From Rhizobium sp. C1 (lineage in GTDB: Bacteria; Pseudomonadota; Alphaproteobacteria; Rhizobiales; Rhizobiaceae), in assembly GCF_021026335.1 (NCBI RefSeq), contig NZ_JAJNCY010000004.1, positions 62,001 to 126,000 of the forward strand: DNA of 64,000 bases, in the 5' to 3' direction. Positions 27,626 to 39,306 of the stretch are shown here, piece after piece. Both the position numbers and the translations under genes were made by a program. The notes below the pieces were generated by a model that was not told the origin of the DNA, did not search any database, and saw only the letters and a program-made list of their open reading frames with translations. The first letter of the stretch is position 1. Each line of letters starts with the position of its first letter.

Positions 27626-28132
27626 TCAGTTCTTGATGGCGCCGTCCCAATGCTCGTCGGCCTTGCCGTCCACGATCCGCCAGGTGTCGTACCAGGTCGT
27701 CGTATAGGTCTTGGAGGGGTCTTTCGGATCTTTCTCCGTGCGAACCGTCGCCACCGTGACGAGATCGCCCTCGGCAGTCACGAAGGCAACTGGCGTCACC
27801 ATCTTCTCCGGCACAGGCTTGGGCTCGACCTTCAGTACCTTGGTGAAGAAGTCGACCACATGGGCACGGCCGGAAGGCACGTTCGGGTTATGCTGCAGAT
27901 AGCGCTCGCTCAGATATTTGTCCGCCTGCCCCCACTGGCCCGCCTCCAGCAGATCCTTCACGATGTGATAGGCGACCTGCTTGTTGGCGTTGAGCGCCGG
28001 GTCCCTGGAGGTAAAGAGCGCATCCTTGTCCTTCGCCTCGACGACAGCTTCCTGCGCATATGCGCCGGCAAACCCGCCGAATGTCGAGAGTAAGCCAATG
28101 GAAAGCGCGGCAGCACCAGTCTTCAGGTTCAT
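27626..28132 (-). CDS. Exported NTF2/SnoaL-like protein
   Basis: 168 residues. A cleavable signal peptide (MNLKTGAAALSIGLLSTFGG ending near AYAQ) is followed by a small NTF2-like fold: QVAYHIVKDLLEAGQ, YLSERYLQHNPNVPSG, VVDFFTKVL and a closing TTWYDTWRIVDGKADEHWD. Such SnoaL-like domains bind small ligands or act as small hydrolases; no specific role can be given. ATG 28132 has GGAAAGATC upstream, which is decisive over the ORF extension to 28309. Confidence 0.82.
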   Translation of the reverse strand: MNLKTGAAALSIGLLSTFGGFAGAYAQEAVVEAKDKDALFTSRDPALNANKQVAYHIVKDLLEAGQWGQADKYLSERYLQHNPNVPSGRAHVVDFFTKVLKVEPKPVPEKMVTPVAFVTAEGDLVTVATVRTEKDPKDPSKTYTTTWYDTWRIVDGKADEHWDGAIKN

Positions 28133-28268
28133 GATCTTTCCTTTCCGTGTTCGGGAATGGTTTGACGCCAGATTGAGGCGATTCGAGGCTGGCTGGCGCA
28201 GCGGCCCGGCGAGCGAAACCCGCGATGGACCAAGGGGGAGCCGTGCAGCTCCGCCCTCAATTTTGCGC

Positions 28269-29222
28269 TCAGTCCAGCGGATGGTAGCACGCGAACTTGT
28301 GTCCTTCATCTCCCGTCAGCGGCGGCATCTCCGCCTTGCAGATATCTGTCGCCTTCCAGCAGCGCGGATGGAAGGGACAGCCGGACGGCGGCTTCAGCGG
28401 TGACGGCAATTCGCCGGTGAGGCTGATGCGCGTCTTCTCGCGGCCGGGATCGGCGACCGGGGTCGCCGACAGGAGCGCTGCCGTATAGGGATGGCGCGGG
28501 CGGGCGAAGACCTTGTCCGCCGCCCCCTCTTCCACCGGCCGGCCGAGATACATCACCATGACCTCGTCCGAAATATGCTTCACCACCGAAAGCCCGTGCG
28601 AGATGAAGAGATAGGCGAGCCCCATCTCCTCCTGCAGGTCCATCAAGAGGTTCAGCACCTGCGCCTGGATCGAAAGGTCGAGCGCCGAGACCGGCTCGTC
28701 AAGCACGAGAACGTCCGGGTTCAGCATCAGGGCGCGGGCAATGGCAATGCGCTGGCGCTGGCCGCCGGAGAACATATGCGGGTAGCGCCCGTAATGTTCA
28801 GGCCGAAGACCCACGCGCTTCATCATGTCCTCGACCTTCGCCCGCCGCTCGGCCGCCGAAAGTTGCGTATTGATTTTCAAGGGCTCCTCAAGGATCGCAC
28901 CGACCTTCTGGCGCGGATTGAGCGAGCCATAGGGGTTCTGGAACACGATCTGCACGCGCGAGCGCAGAGACGCATCGCCCACCAGCGCCGGCTTGCCGCC
29001 AATGGTGAGTTCGCCGTCCGACGGCGTTTCGATCATCGTCGCGAGACGGGCGAGCGTCGATTTCCCGCAGCCCGATTCGCCGACGACGGCGAGCGTCTTG
29101 CCACGCTCCAGCTTGAAGCTCACGCCATTCAGCGCCTTCACGGTCGCCGCCGGCTTGAAGAGCTTGCGGCCCGCTTCGTAATACCGCTTGAGGTCGCGGC
29201 CTTCCATCACGACATCGCTCAT
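28269..29222 (-). CDS. dppF: Dipeptide/oligopeptide ABC transporter ATP-binding protein DppF-like
   Basis: 317 residues. ABC motifs: Walker A GESGCGKST, signature FSGGQRQRI, Walker B VLVLDEPVSALD. The C-terminal oligopeptide/dipeptide extension has the cysteine-bearing motif GCPFHPRCWKATDICKAEMP, typical of DppF/OppF. Last gene of the dppABCDF operon; overlaps dppD by four bases. Confidence 0.93.
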   Translation of the reverse strand: MSDVVMEGRDLKRYYEAGRKLFKPAATVKALNGVSFKLERGKTLAVVGESGCGKSTLARLATMIETPSDGELTIGGKPALVGDASLRSRVQIVFQNPYGSLNPRQKVGAILEEPLKINTQLSAAERRAKVEDMMKRVGLRPEHYGRYPHMFSGGQRQRIAIARALMLNPDVLVLDEPVSALDLSIQAQVLNLLMDLQEEMGLAYLFISHGLSVVKHISDEVMVMYLGRPVEEGAADKVFARPRHPYTAALLSATPVADPGREKTRISLTGELPSPLKPPSGCPFHPRCWKATDICKAEMPPLTGDEGHKFACYHPLD

Positions 29223-30223
29223 GCCGCACCTCCAAGACGTTGCGGCTCGCCATTCACCAGCGGATAGAAGCAGAGCGCATTGCCCAATGCCGGGCCCTGC
29301 CGAGGCGGTTTCGTGAGACAGGCCGCATCGGCAAAGCTGCAGCGCGGCGCGAAGAGACAGCCCGGAGGCCGGTCGAACTGGCCGGGCACGACACCCGGGA
29401 TCGACGGCAGCCGCTGCCCGTCAACGGCCCGCTCCGGCAGCGAGGCCAGCAGGCCCGCCGTATAGGGATGATGCGGATCGGCAAACAGCGCCTTCACCGG
29501 CTGTTCTTCCACCTTCTGCCCGGCATATTGCACCTGAACGCGCTCGGCGGTTTCCGCCACCACGCCCATGTCATGCGTGATCAGCACCAGCGCCATGCCG
29601 TTCTCGCGCTGCAGGCGCACCAGCAGTTCGAGGATCTGCGCCTGGATCGTGACGTCGAGCGCCGTGGTCGGCTCGTCGGCAATCAGGAGCTTCGGATTGC
29701 AGGCGAGCGCCATGGCGATCATGACGCGCTGGCTCATGCCGCCCGACATATGGTGCGGAAAGTTGGAGAGCCGGTCTTCAGGCGCGGGAATACCGACGAG
29801 CTTCAAAAGCTCGATCGAGCGCGCCCGCCGTTCGGCCCGGTTTAGGCCCATATGAAGCCTGAGCGTTTCGCCGAGTTGATAGCCCACCGTGAAGCACGGA
29901 TTGAGGCTCGACATCGGCTCCTGGAAGATCATGGCAATATCCTTGCCGATGATCTTGCGGCGCTCGCGGGCGCTCATTTTCGCCAGATCCTTGCCGTCAA
30001 AGGCCATCCGGTCGGCGGTGATCTTCGCCGTCCAGGGCAAGAGCCCCATGACGGCCAGCATCGCCACCGACTTGCCCGAGCCGCTCTCGCCGACAATGGC
30101 GAGGATCTCGCCCTTGTCGCAGGTCAGCGAAACGCCATCGACCGCGCGGAACACGCCGCTCGCCGTCTGGAATTCCACCGTGAGGTTTGAAATCTCGAGG
30201 AGCGCCTTATCACGACCTACCAT
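29219..30223 (-). CDS. dppD: Dipeptide ABC transporter ATP-binding protein DppD-like
   Basis: 334 residues with Walker [10 protein letters not shown], signature [10 protein letters not shown] and Walker [13 protein letters not shown], followed by the OppD/DppD C-terminal motif [17 protein letters not shown]. Pairs with DppF to drive peptide import. Separated from dppC by one base, overlaps dppF. Confidence 0.94.
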   Translation of the reverse strand: MVGRDKALLEISNLTVEFQTASGVFRAVDGVSLTCDKGEILAIVGESGSGKSVAMLAVMGLLPWTAKITADRMAFDGKDLAKMSARERRKIIGKDIAMIFQEPMSSLNPCFTVGYQLGETLRLHMGLNRAERRARSIELLKLVGIPAPEDRLSNFPHHMSGGMSQRVMIAMALACNPKLLIADEPTTALDVTIQAQILELLVRLQRENGMALVLITHDMGVVAETAERVQVQYAGQKVEEQPVKALFADPHHPYTAGLLASLPERAVDGQRLPSIPGVVPGQFDRPPGCLFAPRCSFADAACLTKPPRQGPALGNALCFYPLVNGEPQRLGGAA

Positions 30224-30224
30224 G

Positions 30225-31118
30225 TCACGACCTCTTCAGCTTGGGATCGAGCGCGTCGCGCAGGCCATCGCCCATCAGGTTGATCGCCAGCACGGTAATG
30301 AGGATCGCAAGACCGGGGAAGGTGACGACCCACCAGGCACGCTGAATGAACTCGCGGGCTTCCGCCAGCATCGTCCCCCATTCCGGCGTCGGCGGCTGCG
30401 CGCCCATGCCGAGAAAGCCGAGTGCTGCCGCATCGAGGATCGCGGAGGAAAAGGCGAGCGTCGCCTGCACGATCAGCGGCGCCAGACAGTTCGGCAGGAT
30501 AGTGATGAACATCAGACGCAGCCATCCCGCGCCGGCAACACGGGAGCCCACCACATAGTCCTTGTTCTTTTCCGTCATCACTGCTGCCCGTGTCAGACGG
30601 ACGAAATGCGGCAGATCGACAAGTGCGATGGCAATCATCGCATTCGTGAGACCGGGGCCGAGGATAGCCACCAGCACCAGCGCCAGAAGAAGCGAAGGAA
30701 AGGCCAGGATGACATCCATGACCCGCATGATCGCAGAGTCGACCCACCCACCCAGATAGCCGGCAATCAGCCCGACGAGCACGCCGGAGACGACGGCGAT
30801 TGAAACGACGACAATGCCGATGAAGAGTGAATAACGCGATCCGTAGATGAGGCGGGAAAGGATGTCTCGTCCGACCGCGTCAGTCCCCAGAAGGAAGGAA
30901 CTGTTTCCCCCATTCATCCAGGCCGGCGGCAGCAAGATCATCGACTGATTCTGCACGTTAGGAAGATGAGGGGAAATAAGCGGCGCTAAAATCGCCATCA
31001 AAACGACCAGCGCGAAAACAAGAAGCCCGATTACGGCCCCTTTCGAACGCGTGAAGTAATACCAGAACTCCGCCAGTCCGGACTGGCGCTTGGGAGTGAT
31101 GTCGGTTGCATCGGTCAT
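30225..31118 (-). CDS. dppC: Dipeptide ABC transporter permease DppC-like
   Basis: 297 residues with the OppC N-terminal domain (SKGAVIGLLVFALVVLMAIL), GTDAVGRDILSRLIYGSR, five further membrane segments and the EAA loop around SRVAGAGWLRLMFITILPN. Inner-membrane subunit of the peptide importer. Confidence 0.94.
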   Translation of the reverse strand: MTDATDITPKRQSGLAEFWYYFTRSKGAVIGLLVFALVVLMAILAPLISPHLPNVQNQSMILLPPAWMNGGNSSFLLGTDAVGRDILSRLIYGSRYSLFIGIVVVSIAVVSGVLVGLIAGYLGGWVDSAIMRVMDVILAFPSLLLALVLVAILGPGLTNAMIAIALVDLPHFVRLTRAAVMTEKNKDYVVGSRVAGAGWLRLMFITILPNCLAPLIVQATLAFSSAILDAAALGFLGMGAQPPTPEWGTMLAEAREFIQRAWWVVTFPGLAILITVLAINLMGDGLRDALDPKLKRS

Positions 31119-31127
31119 CCGCGCCTC

Positions 31128-32132
31128 CTACTTCCGCACGCGCGGATTGATGAACCCGTAGGCCACGTCGACCAGAAGGTTGACGATCATGATAATGCCC
31201 GCAATCAGCAGCAAGCCACCCTGCACAACAGGATAATCGCGCTTGAACACCGCATCGACCATCCATTTCCCGACACCGGGCCAGGAAAAGATCGTTTCGG
31301 TCAGAATGGCACCCGCCATCAGAACGCCGATCTGCAAGCCGATCGTCGTAACAACCGGGATCAAGGCATTGCGAAGCGCATGAATGCCGATGACCCTAAA
31401 GGGGGCGAGCCCCTTGGAACGCGCTGTGCGCACATAGTCCTCGCCGAGGACTTCGAGCATGGCCGAGCGGGTCTGGCGCGCAATCACAGCCAAAGGAATG
31501 GTTGCCAGCACGATGGATGGCAGAATCAGATGGCTGACGGCTGACGAAAACGCCCCTTGCTGGCCGGAAAGCAGACTGTCGATCAGCATGAAGCCCGTCA
31601 CCGGTGGGAAAAAATACATCAGGGAAATGCGCCCTGAAACCGGCGTCCAGCCGAGATAGCCGGAGAAAAAGATGATGAGCAGCAGCCCCCACCAGAAAAT
31701 CGGCATCGAATAGCCAACGAGTGCAGTTCCCATCAAGGTCTGGTCGATCCATGAGCCGCGTTTGACCGCCGCAACCACCCCGGCGGGAATACCCAGAGCG
31801 ACTGCGAGGATGATAGCACAGATCGACAATTCCAGCGTGGCTGGAAAGAGATTGCGAAACTCCGCGAGGACGGGCCGCTTGGTCGTGATCGATGTACCGA
31901 GATCGCCGTGAAGCACGCCGCGCAGATAATCGAAATATTGCAGCATCATCGGCTTGTCGAAACCGAATTGCTGGACAAGTTCCTGATACCGTTGCGGCGT
32001 GACGCCGCGCTCCCCGGCCATCGCAATGATCGGATCGCCCGGAAGGAGGCGGATGAAGAGAAAAGAGACTAAGGTGACGCCGATAAAAGTCGGAATCAAC
32101 AGTCCGAGCCGTCTTAGAAAAAAGCCGAACAT
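31128..32132 (-). CDS. dppB: Dipeptide ABC transporter permease DppB-like
   Basis: 334 residues opening with MFGFFLRRLGLLIPTFIGVT, the standard DppB start, with six membrane segments and the EAA loop YVRTARSKGLAPFRVIGIHA. Nine bases ahead of dppC. A strong stem-loop lies between dppA and this gene. Confidence 0.94.
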   Translation of the reverse strand: MFGFFLRRLGLLIPTFIGVTLVSFLFIRLLPGDPIIAMAGERGVTPQRYQELVQQFGFDKPMMLQYFDYLRGVLHGDLGTSITTKRPVLAEFRNLFPATLELSICAIILAVALGIPAGVVAAVKRGSWIDQTLMGTALVGYSMPIFWWGLLLIIFFSGYLGWTPVSGRISLMYFFPPVTGFMLIDSLLSGQQGAFSSAVSHLILPSIVLATIPLAVIARQTRSAMLEVLGEDYVRTARSKGLAPFRVIGIHALRNALIPVVTTIGLQIGVLMAGAILTETIFSWPGVGKWMVDAVFKRDYPVVQGGLLLIAGIIMIVNLLVDVAYGFINPRVRK

Positions 32133-32173
32133 GAGAAAACCCCGTCAAATGACCGCAAACAGCAACCGGCAGA

Positions 32174-32203
32174 AGCACCGCCACGAATGAACGTGGCGGT
32201 GCT
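32174..32203 (-). promoter_or_regulatory. Intercistronic stem-loop between dppA and dppB
   Basis: Perfect 12-bp stem AGCACCGCCACG/CGTGGCGGTGCT with a six-base loop. On the transcribed strand it is followed by TCTGCCGG, not a T-tract, so it more likely stabilises the dppA message or attenuates readthrough than ends transcription fully. Confidence 0.65.
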
Positions 32204-32227
32204 TTGCTCAGGGAACGGGTTTACAAC

Positions 32228-33823
32228 TCAGTTTTCGATATCGACACCGTCAAAACGATGCGAGCCGAGCGGATCCTGAAGGTAGCCCTTCACCTTGCTG
32301 GACATGGGCAGGACCACCAGCGAATGGGCGATCGTTGCCCACGGGGCTTGGGCCTTGAAAATCACCTGGGCCTGTTCGTAAAGCTTGGTGCGCTCCGCCT
32401 TGTCGGAAACGGCCGCAGCCTTCTTGACGACGTCGCTGAACTCCTTGTCGCACCAGGCAGCCTTGTTGCCCGAACCGACAGCATCGCAGCTCAGAAGCGG
32501 CGTCATGAAGTTGTCCGGATCACCATTGTCACCGGTCCAGCCAGCAAGAACGGCGCCGTCATGCTTGGGGTCGGCCGCCAGTTTCAGATATTGCGTCCAG
32601 TCATAAGACACGATCTCCACACCCACGCCAACCTTGGCAAAATCCGCCTGGATCAGTTCGGCCATACGGCGCGCATTCGGATTGTAGGGTCGGGCGACAG
32701 GCATGGCCCAGATCTTCATCTTCAGATCCTTGACGCCGGCCTTTTCCAGCATCGCCTTTGCGGCGGCGGGATCGTATTTATCGTCTTCGACCTTGTTGTC
32801 ATAGGACCACATGGTCGGCGGAATGGGGTTCTTGGCGATCTCGCCAATGCCCGGATAAACAGCTTCAAGAATGCCCTTCTTGTTGATAGCCATGTTGAGC
32901 GCCTTGCGCACCTCGGGCTTGTCGAAGGGCGGCTGCGTCGTATTATACGCAAGGTAACCGATATTGAGACCCGGCTGCTCCATGACCGTCAAGGATTTGT
33001 CTGCCTTCAGGCCCGGAATGTCGGCAGGCGAGGGGGCGTTTGCGACCTGGCATTCGCCAGCCTTCAGGCGCTGCATGCGAACTGCGGCATCTGGCGTAAT
33101 CGCAAAGATGAGATCATCGATCTTCTGCTTGCCGTCCCAGTAGTCGGGATTCGCCTTGTAGCGGATCACGGCATCCTGCTGGTAGGCGACGAAGGTGAAC
33201 GGGCCTGTACCAAGCGGCTTCTGGTTGAGCTGAAGAAGGTTTTTGTCGGAAATCAGCTTGTCCGCATATTCCTTCGACATGATCGAGGCGAAATCCATGG
33301 CCAGATCGGCCAGCATGGGCGAATTCGGCGTCGTCAAGGTCAGCTTGACCGTGTTGTCGTCAACTTTCTCCCAGGACTTGATCAGCTTGGGCAGGGACAT
33401 GTCCGCATAGTAGGTATAATCGCCGCCGTTGACGTAGGTGTGGAACGGATTGTCCTTGTTGCTCATGCGATCGAACGTGAAGATCACGTCATCAGCATTG
33501 AAGTCTCGGGTCGGCGTGAAATAATCAGTGGTCTGAAATTTGACGCCCTTGCGAAGCTTGAACGTATAAACGAGACCATCTGGCGAAACCGTCCAGCTTT
33601 CAGCAAGGCCGGGAACAACATCCGTCGTTCCACGCTTGAACTCGACAAGCCTGTTATAAACAGTCTTGGAAGAGGCGTCGAAGGTGGTTCCCGATTCAGA
33701 CAGACCCGGATCGAACCCCTCAGGCGATCCTTCGGAGCAGTAGACCAGCGTCTTGGACCATGCGGAGGTAGCAAAGGCGGAGGCCAGCGCCGAAGCGGCC
33801 AGCAGAAGAGCCAATTTTTTCAT
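32228..33823 (-). CDS. dppA: Dipeptide ABC transporter substrate-binding protein DppA-like
   Basis: 531 residues. Signal peptide MKKLALLLAASALASAFA cleaved near SAWS-K. SBP_bac_5 features: LVYCSEGSPEGFDPGLSESG, FKLRKGVKFQTT, and CDAVGSGNKAAWCDKEF near the C-terminus, the latter typical of DppA with its disulfide. Periplasmic receptor for dipeptides, possibly also haem or aminolaevulinate as in E. coli. First gene of the operon. Confidence 0.94.
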   Translation of the reverse strand: MKKLALLLAASALASAFATSAWSKTLVYCSEGSPEGFDPGLSESGTTFDASSKTVYNRLVEFKRGTTDVVPGLAESWTVSPDGLVYTFKLRKGVKFQTTDYFTPTRDFNADDVIFTFDRMSNKDNPFHTYVNGGDYTYYADMSLPKLIKSWEKVDDNTVKLTLTTPNSPMLADLAMDFASIMSKEYADKLISDKNLLQLNQKPLGTGPFTFVAYQQDAVIRYKANPDYWDGKQKIDDLIFAITPDAAVRMQRLKAGECQVANAPSPADIPGLKADKSLTVMEQPGLNIGYLAYNTTQPPFDKPEVRKALNMAINKKGILEAVYPGIGEIAKNPIPPTMWSYDNKVEDDKYDPAAAKAMLEKAGVKDLKMKIWAMPVARPYNPNARRMAELIQADFAKVGVGVEIVSYDWTQYLKLAADPKHDGAVLAGWTGDNGDPDNFMTPLLSCDAVGSGNKAAWCDKEFSDVVKKAAAVSDKAERTKLYEQAQVIFKAQAPWATIAHSLVVLPMSSKVKGYLQDPLGSHRFDGVDIEN

Positions 33824-34005
33824 GGCGATTTTTTCCCAGTTCTATTTTTGGTTTCGCCCGTTGCCTTGGGCTTGCCGCAAGGAAAGCGTATTTGCGCCAC
33901 GAAAGCAACTCGCCCTCTTCGAAAATTTTCCGGCTGGACAAAATTTGACAACAAGCAAGCACAAACCGGCCAGAGGCCGACGCTGTGCCTGACGATTGCC
34001 TTTGA

Positions 34006-35199
<1,194 letters not shown>

Positions 35200-35202
35200 G
35201 TC

Positions 35203-36342
35203 ATGCCCGTAAAGCGTAAGAAACCTTCAGGCTGCAAGCGCATCGTCATCAAGATCGGCTCGGCGCTTCTGGTTGATCGTAAGTCAGGACTTAAGAAAGC
35301 CTGGCTCGATGCGATCTGCGAGGATATCGCGGCACTGCGCAAGACGGGCGTCGAAGTCCTCGTTGTGTCTTCCGGCGCGATCGCCATGGGCCGCACCGTG
35401 CTCGATCTCCCCTCGGGCATCCTGAAGCTCGAGGAAAGTCAGGCGGCGGCGGCCGTGGGCCAGATCGCGCTAGCCCGCGCCTGGACCGAAAGCCTCTCCT
35501 TCCATTCCATCGTCGCGGGCCAGATTCTGCTGACGCTGGGCGATACGGAAGAGCGCCGCCGCTATCTCAATGGCCGCGAGACGATGAACCAGCTGCTCAA
35601 GCTCGGCGCCGTCCCGATCATCAACGAGAACGACACGGTTGCCACGACCGAAATCCGCTATGGCGACAACGATCGCCTCGCCGCCCGCGTCGCCACCATG
35701 GTTGGCGCGGACCTGCTGATCCTGCTCTCCGATATCGACGGGCTCTATACGGCCCCGCCGCATCTCGACCCGGACGCGAAGCTGATCGAGGAAATCCCGG
35801 CGATCACGCCCGAGATCGACGCCATGGCCGGCGGTCCAGCCTCGGAACTGTCGCGCGGCGGCATGCGCACCAAGATCGATGCCGGCAAGATCGCGACATC
35901 TGCAGGCTGCGCCATGATCATAGCCTCCGGCAAGCCCGACCATCCGCTCGCCCTCATCGAGGCCGGCGGACGCCATTCCTGGTTCACCGCCTCGGGCAAT
36001 CCCTCCACCGCACGCAAGACCTGGATTGCCGGCAAGCTGCAACCCGCCGGCAGGATTCGGGTGGACGAGGGGGCCGAAAAGGCGCTCTTCTCCGGCAAGA
36101 GCCTGCTTCCCGCCGGTGTCAGGGAACTCGAAGGCGATTTCAGCCGTGGCGACACGGTAGCGATCGTCACCATGGCCGGAACCGAGATCGCGCGTGGTCT
36201 CTCTGCCTATGACGCGGATGAGGCGCGCCAGATCCTTGGCAAGAAAAGCAGTGAAATCGCCGAGATTCTCGGCTATGCAGGCCGCTCTGCCATGGTCCAT
36301 CGCGATGATCTCGTGATGACCGCAGCGCGGGAAAAGGCTTGA
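35203..36342 (+). CDS. proB: Glutamate 5-kinase ProB
   Basis: 379 residues. First step of proline synthesis: phosphorylates glutamate. Amino-acid kinase motifs: [34 protein letters not shown] and [15 protein letters not shown]-terminal PUA domain follows ([20 protein letters not shown]). Three bases after obgE, so it is probably cotranscribed with obgE and proA. Confidence 0.97.
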   Translation: MPVKRKKPSGCKRIVIKIGSALLVDRKSGLKKAWLDAICEDIAALRKTGVEVLVVSSGAIAMGRTVLDLPSGILKLEESQAAAAVGQIALARAWTESLSFHSIVAGQILLTLGDTEERRRYLNGRETMNQLLKLGAVPIINENDTVATTEIRYGDNDRLAARVATMVGADLLILLSDIDGLYTAPPHLDPDAKLIEEIPAITPEIDAMAGGPASELSRGGMRTKIDAGKIATSAGCAMIIASGKPDHPLALIEAGGRHSWFTASGNPSTARKTWIAGKLQPAGRIRVDEGAEKALFSGKSLLPAGVRELEGDFSRGDTVAIVTMAGTEIARGLSAYDADEARQILGKKSSEIAEILGYAGRSAMVHRDDLVMTAAREKA

Positions 36343-36372
36343 GACGACATCTTCAAGCGAAAGGATGAGACG

Positions 36373-37659
36373 ATGTTGGACGGAACGAAGGACAAGGCCG
36401 CAGTCGAGACGCTGATGCTCGAAATCGGGCGCAACGCCCGTGCCGCCGCCCGACCGTTGAGCATCGCGTCTGCCGAGCGCAAACATGCGGCACTCGTCGC
36501 CATGGCCTCCTATATCGTCGCCGACATGGACAAGATCCTCGCCGCCAATGCGCTGGATCTGGAAAATGCGCGTGAAGCGCAAATGGCCGCCTCCATGGTC
36601 GACCGCCTGACGCTGAGCGAGACCCGCATTCGCGACATGGCGAACGGCATCCACGCCATTGCCGGCCTCAAGGACCCCGTCGGCGAAGTCATCGCAGAAT
36701 GGGACCGTCCGAATGGTCTGCATATCGAGCGCGTCCGCACGCCGCTCGGCGTTGTCGGGGTCATCTATGAAAGCCGCCCGAACGTGACGGCCGATGCCGG
36801 TGCGCTCTGCCTTGCCGCCGGCAATGCGGTGATTCTCCGCGGCGGCTCGGACTCCATCAATTCCTCGCAGGCCATCCATGCCTGCCTCGTACGCGGCCTG
36901 AAGGATGCGGGCCTTCCCGAGTCAGCGATCCAGATGGTGCCGACAACCGACCGCGCCGCCGTCGGCGCCATGCTCGCCGGTCTTGGCGGCAATCTCGACG
37001 TCATCGTGCCGCGCGGCGGCAAGAGCCTTGTGGCGCGCGTCCAGTCGGAAGCCCGCGTACCGGTCTTCGCGCATCTGGAAGGCATCTGCCACCTCTATAT
37101 CGACAAGTCGGCCAAGCTCGACATGGCGGTCGAGATCGCCGTCAACGCCAAGATGCGCCGCACCGGCATTTGCGGCGCCGCCGAAACGCTGCTTGTCGAC
37201 CGCGCCTGCGCCGCAACCCATCTGAAGCCGATTCTGGAGGCGCTCGCTGCGAAGGGCTGCGAAATCCGCGCGTCGGAAGAGGTCATGGCGCTTGTGCCGA
37301 ACCTGAAACCTGCGACGGAAGAGGACTGGTCGACGGAATATCTCGATGCGATCATCTCGGTGGCGCTGGTGGACGGCATCGGCGGCGCGATCGACCACAT
37401 CGCCCGCTATTCGTCGAACCACACGGAAGCCATCGTCGCGGAAGATGCAGGCGCGGTCGAGCGCTTCTTCAACGAGATCGACAGCGCCATTCTGCTTCAC
37501 AATGCCTCGACGCAGTTTGCCGATGGCGGCGAATTCGGCATGGGGGCGGAAATCGGCATTGCCACCGGCAAGATGCATGCCCGCGGCCCCGTCGGCGTCG
37601 AGCAGCTCACCTCGTTCAAATACCGGGTGCGCGGCAACGGCCAGGTAAGGCCCGGCTGA
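36373..37659 (+). CDS. proA: Gamma-glutamyl phosphate reductase ProA
   Basis: 428 residues of the aldehyde dehydrogenase superfamily: [32 protein letters not shown] and the catalytic cysteine in [11 protein letters not shown]. Second step of proline synthesis, channelled from ProB. Thirty bases after proB, with AAAGGATGAGACG before the ATG. Confidence 0.97.
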   Translation: MLDGTKDKAAVETLMLEIGRNARAAARPLSIASAERKHAALVAMASYIVADMDKILAANALDLENAREAQMAASMVDRLTLSETRIRDMANGIHAIAGLKDPVGEVIAEWDRPNGLHIERVRTPLGVVGVIYESRPNVTADAGALCLAAGNAVILRGGSDSINSSQAIHACLVRGLKDAGLPESAIQMVPTTDRAAVGAMLAGLGGNLDVIVPRGGKSLVARVQSEARVPVFAHLEGICHLYIDKSAKLDMAVEIAVNAKMRRTGICGAAETLLVDRACAATHLKPILEALAAKGCEIRASEEVMALVPNLKPATEEDWSTEYLDAIISVALVDGIGGAIDHIARYSSNHTEAIVAEDAGAVERFFNEIDSAILLHNASTQFADGGEFGMGAEIGIATGKMHARGPVGVEQLTSFKYRVRGNGQVRPG

Positions 37660-37662
37660 CGC

Positions 37663-38289
37663 GTGGAGACGGAGGGGGCTCTCAGCGAACGTTATCTCAC
37701 CATGCCGCACACCGAGCGCGGCATGGTGATCGGCCTGTTCGGCGGCTCGTTCAATCCGCCGCATGAGGGCCACAAGCTCGTCGCCGAAATCGCGCTGCAG
37801 CGCTTGGGCCTCAATCGCCTCTGGTGGATAGTCACGCCCGGCAACCCGCTGAAAAGCCATAGTGGCCTTGCCCCGCTTGCCGAGCGCATCGCGGCCTGCG
37901 AGGCTATGGCGACCGACCCGCGCATTCAGGTCACCGCCTTTGAAAAGCGGATGAACAACAGCTACACGGCCGAGACGCTGGCCGCCGTGAAGGCCCGCAA
38001 CCCGGACTGCCATTTCGTCTGGATCATGGGCGCGGATAATCTGAAAAGCTTCCACCGCTGGCAAAAGTGGCAGGACATCGCCGCCACCTACCCCATCGCC
38101 GTCATCGACCGCCCCGGCTCGACGCTCGCCTATCTCTCCTCCAAGATGGCCAAGACCTTCGACTACGCCCGCGTCGATGAGACGGAAGCCCGCGCCCTCC
38201 CCTTCCGCAAGGCGCCCGCCTGGACCTTTATCCACGGCCCCCGGTCGACATTGAGTTCGACATCGATCCGGGCCCGGAACGGAAAATGA
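37663..38289 (+). CDS. nadD: Nicotinate-nucleotide adenylyltransferase NadD
   Basis: 208 residues from GTG 37663; ATG 37702 (MPHTERGMVIG) is an equally plausible start. NAD synthesis enzyme with the nucleotidyltransferase motif GLFGGSFNPPHEGH, WWIVTPGNPLK and WIMGADNLKSFHRW. Often followed by rsfS in rhizobia; here a degenerate repeat and an ABC transporter operon follow instead. Confidence 0.95.
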   Translation: METEGALSERYLTMPHTERGMVIGLFGGSFNPPHEGHKLVAEIALQRLGLNRLWWIVTPGNPLKSHSGLAPLAERIAACEAMATDPRIQVTAFEKRMNNSYTAETLAAVKARNPDCHFVWIMGADNLKSFHRWQKWQDIAATYPIAVIDRPGSTLAYLSSKMAKTFDYARVDETEARALPFRKAPAWTFIHGPRSTLSSTSIRARNGK

Positions 38290-38296
38290 GTCCTCT

Positions 38297-38345
38297 CCTT
38301 GCCCCCTTGGAGAGAAGATATTCCCCACAGGACAGATGAGGGAGC
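38297..38345. repeat. Degenerate type D palindromic repeat
   Basis: CCTTGGAGAGAAGAT and CAGATGAGGGAGC match the layout of the type D copy at 42044-42091 with many changes. Confidence 0.4.
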
Positions 38346-38478
38346 GGCATAAAGCTCAAGAAAACTGCCAGGCTGTCCCTGAACCCGGCACCCGATGAAG
38401 GGATCGAGAGAGCCTTCTCCTTGCAATCCCTGAACATTCTGTGACAGTGTGGCCCGCCACAAAAGACAGGAGACTTCC

Positions 38479-39279
38479 ATGATTTCCAGACGCGCAGTGC
38501 TCGCGCTTGCCGCCTTTGCCGCAGCAGCGCCGCTCGCAGCTCACGCCGCTGACGCCCTGCCGGACCTGAAGGGTCGCAAGGTCGTCGTCGTAACGGAAAA
38601 TGCCTACCCGCCGCTGCAATTTGTCGATCCCAAGACCGGCAAGCAGATCGGCTGGGAATATGATGCGATGAACGAGATCGCCAAGCGCCTCAACTTCAAG
38701 GTCGAATACCAGAACACGAGCTGGGATGCGATGATCCAGGCCGTGTCCGACAAGCAATACGACATCGGCATGACCGGCATCACCATCAAGGACGAGCGCA
38801 AGGAAAAGGTCGATTTCTCGGACCCCTATATGCGCTCCGAACAGTTCATGCTGGTGCGCGGTGACGAGAAGCGCTTCACCGACGCCAAGAGCTTTGCTGC
38901 CAACAAGGATCTTCTGGTTGGCGCGCAGCCGGGCACGACGCCCTTTTACACTGCCGTCTACAGCGTGCTCGATGGCGACGAAAAGAACCCGCGCATCAAG
39001 CTTTTCGAGACCTTTGGCGCCACCGTTCAGGCCCTCAAGGCCGGTGACGTTGACACCGTTCTGACCGACGGGACGGCCGGCAAGGGCTATGTCGATGCCT
39101 CCAATGGCGGGCTGAAGCTCGTCGGCGGCCCGCTCGGCTCCGAGGATTTCGGCTTCATCTTCCCCAAGGGCTCCGATCTGGTAAAGCCGGTCAACGCGGC
39201 CATTGCCGCGCTGAAGGCGGATGGCACGTTCGACGCGCTGAACAAGAAGTGGTTCCTCGACTACAAGATGGGTCAGTAA
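38479..39279 (+). CDS. Polar amino-acid ABC transporter substrate-binding protein
   Basis: 266 residues. Signal peptide MISRRAVLALAAFAAAAPLA with AHA cleavage, then the SBP_bac_3 signature VVVTENAYPPLQFVDPKTGK, YDIGMTGITIKDERKEKVDF and DPYM. Periplasmic receptor for a polar amino acid, of the glutamine/arginine class. ATG 38479 follows ACAGGAGACTTCC, a strong site. The permease follows after 27 bases. Confidence 0.92.
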   Translation: MISRRAVLALAAFAAAAPLAAHAADALPDLKGRKVVVVTENAYPPLQFVDPKTGKQIGWEYDAMNEIAKRLNFKVEYQNTSWDAMIQAVSDKQYDIGMTGITIKDERKEKVDFSDPYMRSEQFMLVRGDEKRFTDAKSFAANKDLLVGAQPGTTPFYTAVYSVLDGDEKNPRIKLFETFGATVQALKAGDVDTVLTDGTAGKGYVDASNGGLKLVGGPLGSEDFGFIFPKGSDLVKPVNAAIAALKADGTFDALNKKWFLDYKMGQ

Positions 39280-39306
39280 AGCCTTGATCCTGACGTTCAC
39301 GCCACA

